Origin: JAFGKK01 sp964521085
Lineage (GTDB): Bacteria > Chloroflexota > Anaerolineae > Anaerolineales > RBG-16-64-43
DNA length: 64,000 nt
NCBI GenBank assembly: GCA_964521085.1
Contig: CAZFPL010000001.1
Location: 117,682-181,681 of the forward strand
Direction of reading: 5' to 3'
Under the pieces are notes generated by a model that was given only the letters and a program-made list of their open reading frames with translations, was not told the origin of the DNA and did not search any database. The position numbers were made by a program, and so were the translations under genes. The stretch's first letter is position 1, and the number at the start of each line of letters is the position of its first letter. Positions 1 through 6,482 of the stretch are shown in pieces.

Positions 1-104
1 TCGGGGCGACGCCGCTGCACCCGTTGCCCACCGACCTGCTCGTGCTGGCCGCATGGCTTGCGGTTTGCACGGTCTTGGCGGTGCGGTTCTTCCGCTGGGA
101 GTAG
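1..104 (+). CDS. ABC-2 type transporter permease, C-terminal end (partial)
   Basis: An open frame enters from the left edge and stops with TAG at 102-104. About 33 residues are visible: a short loop, one hydrophobic segment of about 18 residues, and the ending RFFRWE. A last membrane helix followed by an Arg/Phe/Trp/Glu tail is typical of ABC-2 exporter permeases, but too little is present for a firm family call. The next gene is on the opposite strand, so this is the last gene of its operon. Confidence 0.5.
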   Translation, partial: GATPLHPLPTDLLVLAAWLAVCTVLAVRFFRWE

Positions 105-118
105 GGGATCCAAAAATC

Positions 119-153
119 GGGACCCTTAGGGTAAATGCAACCCTAAGGGTCCC
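119..153 (-). terminator. Perfect hairpin, terminator of the downstream minus-strand gene
   Basis: A 14-bp perfect inverted repeat (119-132 with 140-153) encloses a 7-base loop. On the minus strand the stem is followed by a T-rich run (GATTTTTGG), so it best fits an intrinsic terminator for the glycosyltransferase gene ending at 266. On the plus strand no T run follows, although it may also stop the ABC permease transcript ending at 104. Confidence 0.7.
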
Positions 154-265
154 GGCAAACCCAAGAGTCCAAAGGAAGGGGGAGAAGTGGAACGGGCGTC
201 CGCGTGGACGGCGGAGATCGCAAATGCGTTCGCGGACGGTCGGCCCTTCGCGAATCCCGCTTATG

Positions 266-1810
266 TTAAATGAATAGCTTCACCTCCGGCCAAAGCTCCT
301 CGAGCGGCCGCTTGATCCCTTTGCACAGGTAGATCGGTTTATGGTTTTCATACGGCATGCAGTATTGGCAGTCCGATTGCCCGACCCATTCCACGGACTC
401 AAACAGAGGTTCGAGATCCTCGGCCGATACCGAGTCATAAAAAAGGACAACCTCGCCGGTGCACTGGCCCGGTCCCCATAAATCATAGGAGTTGTGCCCG
501 CTGATCACCGGCGGCAGGCCGCGTGTCGGGCCGAAGAATTCCAGCGCGCCGGCCTCTCCGTAGTTGCTGGTGAAAATGCATACCTTCGCCTTGTCCTCGG
601 CCGGAAGCCGATTGACGATTGCGGCGAAGGTGTCCGCCATCTCCACCCAGCCGAACTGGTCGGCGAGGTTTTGCGGGAAGAGGGCGCTGTCTTCGTTCTC
701 CATTTGAGCATGGAGATAGGGGCGGAGTGCGGTGTGGTACCGGACTTCCAAGTCCAGAGGCAGAAGCGGCATGGCCATCGGCGCGAAAAGCAAGCCGCCG
801 AACGCGACGGCAAGTAGAGAGGCAGGCCGCGCCCAGGCCAGTTGCCGCTTTGCGAAGAAACGCTCCGCCTGGTACGCGCCGGCCGCCAGCAGGCCCGGAT
901 AAAACGGGGCGAGAAAATAGAACTTGGCGCCCTGGACCATGAAGACAATCAGCAGCACGAGGTACATCCATCCCAGCGGCCGGTATCGTTTGCCGGCGGG
1001 TAGGAAAAAGAAGATCAACCCGGTCAGCCAGACCGGCAGCGTGAGAGGATGCATCGTCAGTATCTGCTGCAGTATGAATTCCGGCGGCCCGGCCCGATAA
1101 ACCTTCTCGCCGTAGTTGGCCCAAAATTCAACCGTGGGCAGGCCGTGCGCGATGTTCCACAGGATGTACGGCATGAAGAATCCAAGCGCGATTCCCCCGC
1201 CCGCCCACAACTGCCAGCGCCGGAGTTGGGAGCGCCACGAGGTCAGCAGCAGCCCGATGGCCAGTGCCAATCCGAGATACAGAAAACTGATCTTATCGGT
1301 GAGTGAGATTCCCGCCACCAGCCCGAAACCCAGCCAGAGTTGAGGACGGTCCTCGCGCAGGATGCGAATCAGGAGATACAACGCCAATACCCAGAAGAAC
1401 TGCTCGAAGGAATCCATCGTCAGGAGAGAGTTCATCCCGAGGAATACCGGGGCTGCCAGAACGCACACGGCGGCAAGCGCCTGGCCGAATTTATCCGCTC
1501 CGAACATGCGGGCCATTCTTCCGGCCAGGAAAACCACTCCCGCGCCTGCCAGCGCCGGCAGCAACCGCAGCGCGGGCAGCGATACGCCAAGCGTAACGCG
1601 CACCAGCGCCGTGATCAGCGCGATCAGCGGAGGAAAATCCACATAGCCGAAATCCAGCCGCCGGCTGGCGGCGAGGTAGTACAGCTCGTCGCGGAAATAT
1701 CCGTATTGCGAACTGACCAGCATGTGCAGCAGGAACTTGCCGGCGGCGATGTAAATTAAAAGCGCGGTGTCGGAGGAAAACCATTGCTTGGATGGCAGGG
1801 GAAGTCTCAT
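266..1810 (-). CDS. Membrane glycosyltransferase, PMT/ArnT-like (GT83/GT39 type)
   Basis: The 514-residue product is an integral membrane protein with about ten hydrophobic segments. Near the N terminus it has FRDELYYLAASRRLDFGYVD, the first luminal loop motif (acidic pair plus Y-x-D) of the dolichyl/undecaprenyl-phosphate-sugar mannosyltransferase family (PMT_2). Members move a sugar from a polyprenyl-phosphate carrier to lipid or protein acceptors outside the membrane. The acceptor cannot be told here. The start at 1810 (MRLPLP) is chosen because the open frame upstream (to 2041) is polar, rich in Arg/Pro and unlike a family N terminus. No strong ribosome site is visible. Transcription ends toward the hairpin at 119-153. 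Confidence 0.8.
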   Translation of the reverse strand: MRLPLPSKQWFSSDTALLIYIAAGKFLLHMLVSSQYGYFRDELYYLAASRRLDFGYVDFPPLIALITALVRVTLGVSLPALRLLPALAGAGVVFLAGRMARMFGADKFGQALAAVCVLAAPVFLGMNSLLTMDSFEQFFWVLALYLLIRILREDRPQLWLGFGLVAGISLTDKISFLYLGLALAIGLLLTSWRSQLRRWQLWAGGGIALGFFMPYILWNIAHGLPTVEFWANYGEKVYRAGPPEFILQQILTMHPLTLPVWLTGLIFFFLPAGKRYRPLGWMYLVLLIVFMVQGAKFYFLAPFYPGLLAAGAYQAERFFAKRQLAWARPASLLAVAFGGLLFAPMAMPLLPLDLEVRYHTALRPYLHAQMENEDSALFPQNLADQFGWVEMADTFAAIVNRLPAEDKAKVCIFTSNYGEAGALEFFGPTRGLPPVISGHNSYDLWGPGQCTGEVVLFYDSVSAEDLEPLFESVEWVGQSDCQYCMPYENHKPIYLCKGIKRPLEELWPEVKLFI

Positions 1811-2147
1811 GGTGTGTTGGTCTTGTCCACCGAGATATCGAAAAAGCCAAAGACACCGAAGACAGTAAATAAAAGAATAAGTGGTGTGGTTTTTCCTGGA
1901 GCTTCCGGTGTCCCCGGCCCGATCCCTCGCTTTCCTCGGGACAGGCTCCCGCCGGGGCGGGTTTCCGTTTCTATGGTGTCTCGGTGCAGAGTGACACTCC
2001 TTCGAAAATTCCCTCACAATAGCGAAGGGGGATGGAATCAATTATAGGTGGATTCCGTTGATATACAGCCGAAAACTGGCATAATCCTTGCCTTATTGAC
2101 AATCAGAACATATGTTCTATAATACTGGCAAATTTGGAGGTGGAGCC
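1811..2147. other. Divergent intergenic region (337 bases)
   Basis: This stretch separates the minus-strand glycosyltransferase from the plus-strand membrane protein. It holds the plus-strand promoter and palindrome at 2096-2123 and an imperfect inverted repeat (GACACCGAAG near 1850 against CTTCCGGTGTC near 1900). No coding sequence with a credible ribosome site was found, and no clear promoter for the glycosyltransferase. Confidence 0.5.
2096..2123 (+). promoter_or_regulatory. Sigma70-type promoter with embedded palindromic operator
   Basis: TTGACA at 2096-2101 and TATAAT at 2118-2123 are separated by 16 bases, a near-perfect housekeeping promoter. The spacer and the first -10 bases are occupied by a 14-base perfect palindrome, AGAACATATGTTCT (2106-2119). 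Its core GAAC-N4-GTTC matches the core of Gram-positive-type LexA (SOS) boxes. A repressor bound there would block RNA polymerase. That LexA is the ligand is an inference. Confidence 0.75.
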
Positions 2148-2798
2148 ATGCAGACAATACAATCCCAAAAACCTTACGAGTTCTCGATTAGGTCACTGAT
2201 CCCGAATATCCGTCTTCCGGAACGAGGGGCGTCTTTCCTGGCCCTGATTGTCGGTGCGACGGTGCTCTTTGAAGCGTTCAACTACAGCACAACCGAGCAC
2301 GCATTAGGCGGCGTGATGGGTGGGCTGCGCTTCATCGGAATCTCCTGGGCGACCATTCTGGCATTGGCGTTCTGCGTGATCGATTTTGCCGGGATTGCGC
2401 GGTTGTTCTCGCCGGAAGACCGCACAGCGGATGGACGCCTGGAAGGGATCTACCTGCTGGCCGCGTGGCTGCTGGCGGGCGTGATAAACGCCGCGACGAC
2501 CTGGTGGGCGATGACCGTCGCGCTGCTTGCGCAGCCGGTCCTCGGCAATGAATTGGTCTCGCGGCAGGATCTCATCCTATACGTTCCGATCCTTGTCGCC
2601 GGCGCGGTCTGGCTGATCCGGATCCTGCTGATCGGTTCGCTGACCATATCGGGCGGAAAACCGGGCACCCCCAAGAATCCCCCGGCGGTGAAAAGGCCGC
2701 TGCCCATTCAGGCAGCTTCCCCGGTGCAAATGCCGGCCTCCGCTTTGCGAGGGCAGGCTTCCGCGATGGTGCGTCCGTTCACCGGCGGCCGGTCCTGA
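2148..2798 (+). CDS. Hypothetical membrane protein, four predicted TM segments
   Basis: The 216-residue protein is not recognised. It has four hydrophobic segments (roughly residues 28-46, 62-82, 98-120, 135-158) and a Pro/Ala-rich basic cytoplasmic tail of about 55 residues. The start at 2148 follows GGAGG (2136-2140) with 7 bases spacing. An in-frame ATG at 2112 lies upstream of the -10 element, so it cannot be in the transcript. The promoter carries a LexA-like palindrome, which raises the possibility of damage-inducible expression. No neighbour shares its strand closely enough to define an operon. Confidence 0.6.
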   Translation: MQTIQSQKPYEFSIRSLIPNIRLPERGASFLALIVGATVLFEAFNYSTTEHALGGVMGGLRFIGISWATILALAFCVIDFAGIARLFSPEDRTADGRLEGIYLLAAWLLAGVINAATTWWAMTVALLAQPVLGNELVSRQDLILYVPILVAGAVWLIRILLIGSLTISGGKPGTPKNPPAVKRPLPIQAASPVQMPASALRGQASAMVRPFTGGRS

Positions 2799-2821
2799 CC
2801 CATTCGACGGATTGGGTTCAT

Positions 2822-2862
2822 CGCTTCCCCGGATCCGTATCCGATACGGGTCCGGGGAAGCG
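2822..2862 (+). terminator. Long GC-rich hairpin after the membrane protein gene
   Basis: Arms 2822-2833 and 2851-2862 pair perfectly over 12 bp. The stem continues, after one T-G pair, with CCGTAT/ATACGG around a three-base loop. No T run follows, so this is a terminator candidate or a REP-like palindrome rather than a textbook intrinsic terminator. Confidence 0.45.
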
Positions 2863-2928
2863 TCCAAATTCGGGTATGATTTCCCGGCAGGAATAAATTC
2901 CCCATTTTATTTATTCAAGGAGATAGAC

Positions 2929-3420
2929 ATGCCCAGGCCGACCAGTAAGAAGGCATTATTATCCGCGATGCAAACAGAGCACGACGCGTTGGAAAAAACT
3001 CTGGCGGAGTTGACCGAAGAACAAATCTCAACCGTCAACCGTACGACGAAATGGTCGATCAAAGATGTGCTTGCCCATTTGACGGAATGGGAACAAATGG
3101 TGATGGGCTGGTATGAAGCCGGGCGGAAGGGGAAAACACCCGCCGTCCCGGCGGAGGGCTTCAATTGGGCGCAGCTGCCTGCGCTCAACAAACATATCTT
3201 CGATAAGCATCATAACCGGGGTATCAAGGATGTTCTCCGGAGTTACCGCGCCTCCTTCACAAAGATCCAAAATTTAGCGAGCGGCATTTCCGAAGTGGAG
3301 ATGTTCACGCGCGGCCGGTATGCCTGGACCAATAAAAATGCATTGGCGGCGTATTTCATAGGCAGTACCAGCAGTCACTACATCTGGGCGCGGAAAGAAG
3401 TTCGGAAGTGCCTGAAGTAG
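2929..3420 (+). CDS. ClbS/DfsB family four-helix protein (DUF1706)
   Basis: The 163-residue protein matches the ClbS/DfsB family over its full length: MPRPTSKKALL start, the helix with KWSIKDVLAHLTEWEQMV, and the C-terminal SSSHYIWARKEVRKCLK-type helix. The family belongs to the DinB-like helical-bundle group; ClbS of Escherichia coli protects its host from colibactin, but most relatives have unknown substrates, so no specific function is claimed. The start at 2929 follows AAGGAG (2917-2922). An upstream in-frame ATG at 2812 lies before the hairpin at 2822 and is rejected. Confidence 0.8.
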   Translation: MPRPTSKKALLSAMQTEHDALEKTLAELTEEQISTVNRTTKWSIKDVLAHLTEWEQMVMGWYEAGRKGKTPAVPAEGFNWAQLPALNKHIFDKHHNRGIKDVLRSYRASFTKIQNLASGISEVEMFTRGRYAWTNKNALAAYFIGSTSSHYIWARKEVRKCLK

Positions 3421-3477
3421 GAGCGGCCGGCTGATTTTCCCGATGAAAAAATCTTCTTCCAAAAAGAAGCGGATGCC

Positions 3478-4104
3478 ATGAAATCCGAAACGATTGCGAA
3501 AATCATCCCGCTGGGAGTCACTTTGTTGACAGGGATAGCCGCATGCGGGCTAAGCATACGGCCGGGCAGTGCTGCTCCGAACCGGCCGGCGGCGGATCTC
3601 CCGCTCGCCGCGGCCCCGGTTGCCACGCTGTTCACACCCTCCGTTCGCGCATGGGAGGGGGAGATCGTTCGCTGGTCGGAGAGCTTCGGGCTGGATCCAA
3701 ATTTGGCGGCTACGGTCATGCAGATCGAATCCTGCGGCAACCCGCATGCCATTTCACGCTCCGGCGCGCAGGGGTTGTTCCAGGTCATGCCGTTCCATTT
3801 TTCAGCCGGGGAGGACATGCAGGATCCGGAGATCAATGCCCAGCGCGGTCTGGTTTATCTTGGCGAATCACTTATTAAATCCGAAGGCGATATCCGCCTC
3901 GCGCTTGCCGGGTATAACGGCGGTCATGGGGTGATCCACTGGGATCCGACGCAGTGGCCGGCGGAAACCAGGCGGTACGCGTATTGGGGCGAGGGGATTT
4001 ACTCCGACGCGGCCGCCGGGCAAGCATCCAGCCCGCGTCTGGAGGAATGGCTGGCCGCAGGCGGGGAAACACTTTGCGAGGAAGCTTCGATCGAAGGGGG
4101 TTGA
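3478..4104 (+). CDS. Lytic transglycosylase (SLT domain) lipoprotein
   Basis: The 208-residue product starts with a lipoprotein signal (lipobox IAAC, Cys about residue 23), then a short Pro/Ala linker and one SLT domain (about 60-150). The signature elements are present: MQIES with the catalytic Glu at about 84, GLFQVMP, and the AGYNGG loop. It should cleave the MurNAc-GlcNAc bond of peptidoglycan at the outer face of the membrane. At about 140 residues after the lipobox it is a minimal version without LysM or SH3 domains. The ribosome site is weak. It ends with a Cys/Glu-rich tail of unknown meaning. Confidence 0.85.
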   Translation: MKSETIAKIIPLGVTLLTGIAACGLSIRPGSAAPNRPAADLPLAAAPVATLFTPSVRAWEGEIVRWSESFGLDPNLAATVMQIESCGNPHAISRSGAQGLFQVMPFHFSAGEDMQDPEINAQRGLVYLGESLIKSEGDIRLALAGYNGGHGVIHWDPTQWPAETRRYAYWGEGIYSDAAAGQASSPRLEEWLAAGGETLCEEASIEGG

Positions 4105-4158
4105 TCTTCTTCTGCCACGGTTTGCACGGACAACAACAGCATTTTTAAGCCTTTGCTG

Positions 4159-4181
4159 TGCTCAGGGTGACTTTTTTAGCG
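4159..4181 (+). repeat. Short copy of a repeat end (GCTCAGGGYGACTTTTT)
   Basis: The sequence at 4160-4181 matches the right end of the repeat-like element at 25658-25787 (GCTCAGGG, then a pyrimidine, then GACTTTTT and AGCG) with two differences. It lies between the convergent transglycosylase and kinase genes and is followed by further T tracts, so it may help end transcription. Confidence 0.35.
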
Positions 4182-4248
4182 ATTTCTTCTTTTTTTTTGT
4201 GTGTTCCAAGATCCATTTCCGTGAAATCCATGATCCCGATTCCATGGT

Positions 4249-5712
4249 TTACCGTCGCTGGTCGGTTTTTGTCTGCGGCAGCCAAACCGAAAAGGTCGTT
4301 CCCTTCCCGGGCTCCGAAGCAACCTCGATCCGCCCGTCGTGGCTGTGTGCAATCCATTGCGCGATTGACAATCCAAGTCCGGACCCCCCGAGTGCGCTGC
4401 GGCTGCGTGATTTTTCCACGCGGTAGAACCGGTCGAAAATATGCGGAAGTTCCTGCGGAGGAATCCCCGGCCCATTATCGGATACCGTGATGTGCAGCCA
4501 ATCGGCGATCACCCGCAGGGAAAGCACCACCCGGCCGCCGGGTTGAGTGTATTGCAGCGCATTCACCACCAGGTTCAATAGAAGCTGTTTCAGCCGGTCG
4601 CGGTCGCCGTTGACCACCACCTGTTCCAGATTCCCGATGCAGACTTCCACCTTTCCCTGCGCCAGGACGATCGCCTGCTGCAGCACCTCCAGGAGGAGGG
4701 TATCCACCTCGACCGGAACTTTCGCCAGGGGCAGGGTTCCGGCTTCCGCGCGCGATAGCAGCAGCAAGTCGCCAACCAGACGGCTCATCCGATCCACTTC
4801 CGACTGCATCGCATCGAGTGATTCGGCGTCGGCTCCCATCCGGCGGATCAGATCGACGTTGCCGCGGATGGAGGTCAGCGGTGTCCGGAGTTCATGCGAA
4901 ACATCCGCCAAAAAACGGGATTGGGCCGAGAAAAGTTTTTCCAGCCGCTCGAGGGTATCGTTGAACGCCTGGATGAGCCGGCCGACTTCACTCGACGGGG
5001 GGACTTCCAGCGGGATCCGGCGGGAAAGATCGTCCGCGTGGGTGATCTGAATCGCGGTCGTGGTCACTGCCTCGAGAGGCTGCAGCGCGCCTTGCGCGAT
5101 CCAGTTGCCGAGAAGCACCGAGAGCAGAACGGCGGACCCGCCCCCGATCGCCAATACAAAGAATAGGATCGACAGGGCCCGATCGACCACCGTCAGCGGA
5201 GTGCCGACCTCCAGCAAACCGAGGTACTTCCCTTCGATCCAGATCGATTTGGTGATCACCCGCATGTGAAGCCCGCGGATCATGTTATCGGAGAACCTCT
5301 CCTCCTCCGCCGGCAGGGGTGTGTAATCGAGGGTTGGGGTGGCGTTCTGCAATAGGGGGCCAACGGGAAGCGGGTTTTCCTCCGTTTTCGCGGGTATTAC
5401 TCTGGGATCCATCGATTCGTTAACGCTCTGCAGATTCGGAGAGGAAGAAAGCAGTTCGCCGTCCGCACTCCAAACCTGGACATAGGCGTTGGAGGAGGGG
5501 AAAGGCAAAGGCGGCAGGGTCAGGAATTTTAGATCCTCGACGTCATGGACGGTGGTGGATTTCAGGATATCCGTGGCGGATTCACGCAGCGCCTGGTCGA
5601 TCTGCTGGGTGAGGGTGTATTGCAGGATGAGATACAGGCCGGCGCCGAAAAGGAAAAGAATCGTAGCCAGAAGGGCGGAATATCCGAGTATCAATCGGGC
5701 GCGGAGCGACAT
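4249..5712 (-). CDS. Sensor histidine kinase (HAMP-HisKA-HATPase)
   Basis: The 487-residue kinase has two membrane helices (about 8-30 and 180-203) around an extracytoplasmic sensor domain of 150 residues, then HAMP (about 204-258), HisKA with the H-box SHELRTPL (His about 273) and a HATPase_c domain with N box, DNGPGIPP and a GSGLGLSIA G2 box. All catalytic elements look intact. It lies 23 bases after the response regulator, its obvious partner. The pair resembles Gram-positive MprB/MprA-like and CssS-like systems; the stimulus is unknown. It is the last gene of the five-gene minus-strand group starting at 12306. Confidence 0.9.
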   Translation of the reverse strand: MSLRARLILGYSALLATILFLFGAGLYLILQYTLTQQIDQALRESATDILKSTTVHDVEDLKFLTLPPLPFPSSNAYVQVWSADGELLSSSPNLQSVNESMDPRVIPAKTEENPLPVGPLLQNATPTLDYTPLPAEEERFSDNMIRGLHMRVITKSIWIEGKYLGLLEVGTPLTVVDRALSILFFVLAIGGGSAVLLSVLLGNWIAQGALQPLEAVTTTAIQITHADDLSRRIPLEVPPSSEVGRLIQAFNDTLERLEKLFSAQSRFLADVSHELRTPLTSIRGNVDLIRRMGADAESLDAMQSEVDRMSRLVGDLLLLSRAEAGTLPLAKVPVEVDTLLLEVLQQAIVLAQGKVEVCIGNLEQVVVNGDRDRLKQLLLNLVVNALQYTQPGGRVVLSLRVIADWLHITVSDNGPGIPPQELPHIFDRFYRVEKSRSRSALGGSGLGLSIAQWIAHSHDGRIEVASEPGKGTTFSVWLPQTKTDQRR

Positions 5713-5735
5713 GCCTTATCCGCTTTCCAGGGGTA

Positions 5736-6416
5736 TTAAGTCTCTTCCCGTAGCACGTAGCCCACACCCCGAACGGTGTACAGCAGGCGGTTTCTTCCAT
5801 CCGCTTCCAGTTTCTGACGCAGGTAACGGATATAAACTTCGATGATGTTGCTTTCCCCGCCGAAATCGTATCCCCAGACCCGGTCGTAAATGGTCTCCCG
5901 GGTGAGAACCTGCCGCGGATGTCGCAAAAATAATTCCAACAGATCGAATTCCTTCGACGTCAATTCAATCTGCGAATCGGAGCGGTGCACCTGGCGGGTT
6001 CCGGTGTCCAGCCGCAAATCGGCGAATTGCAGGATCTCGGGCTCCCCGGGTCCGGCCCGCCGGAGCAGCGCGCGCACCCGCGCCAGAAGTTCGGCCAGCG
6101 CGAAGGGCTTGACCATGTAATCATCCGATCCCGCATCCAATCCCTGTACCCGGTCTGAAACGGAATCGCGCGCAGTGAGAATGAGGATCGGCAGCGAGGA
6201 GTGGGCGGTCCGCAACCGCCGGCACACCTCCAGGCCGTCCATGCCGGGAAGCATCAGGTCGAGCACGACCAGATCCGGCCGCGCATCGCGCGCTTTGGCC
6301 AGCGCGGCGGGTCCGTCGGGGACCGTGTCCACTTCGTATCCTTCGTAGGTCAGCCCGCGTCGCAGGAAGGAAGCGATTTGTTCTTCGTCTTCCACAATCA
6401 ATATTTTCGGCGACAT
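5736..6416 (-). CDS. OmpR/PhoB-family response regulator
   Basis: The 226-residue protein has a receiver domain with the acidic pocket (E9-D10-E11), phospho-acceptor Asp about 53 (VVLDLMLPG), the TARDS Thr/Ala motif and the conserved Lys in VKPFAL. A winged-helix DNA-binding domain follows (about 130-222) with the TSKEFDLLE and YIRYLRQKLE signatures. It should be phosphorylated by the kinase encoded 23 bases downstream. The large atypical sensor encoded just upstream (66 bases) may feed into it as well. Confidence 0.92.
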   Translation of the reverse strand: MSPKILIVEDEEQIASFLRRGLTYEGYEVDTVPDGPAALAKARDARPDLVVLDLMLPGMDGLEVCRRLRTAHSSLPILILTARDSVSDRVQGLDAGSDDYMVKPFALAELLARVRALLRRAGPGEPEILQFADLRLDTGTRQVHRSDSQIELTSKEFDLLELFLRHPRQVLTRETIYDRVWGYDFGGESNIIEVYIRYLRQKLEADGRNRLLYTVRGVGYVLREET

Positions 6417-6482
6417 GCTTGTCCCTGTCCGTTCTGTTGATCCGGAGGAGAAGCAGGATATTCCTCCGGTCGTCCGGCGGGG

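Noticed and set aside
494..1759. Several plus-strand open frames opposite the glycosyltransferase
   Set aside because: They mirror the minus-strand codons, have Arg/Pro/Gly-biased composition, lack ribosome sites, and overlap a clear membrane protein gene.
2112..2147. ATG at 2112 as start of the membrane protein
   Set aside because: It lies upstream of the -10 box (2118-2123), so it is outside the transcript; GGAGG and ATG 2148 give a normal start.
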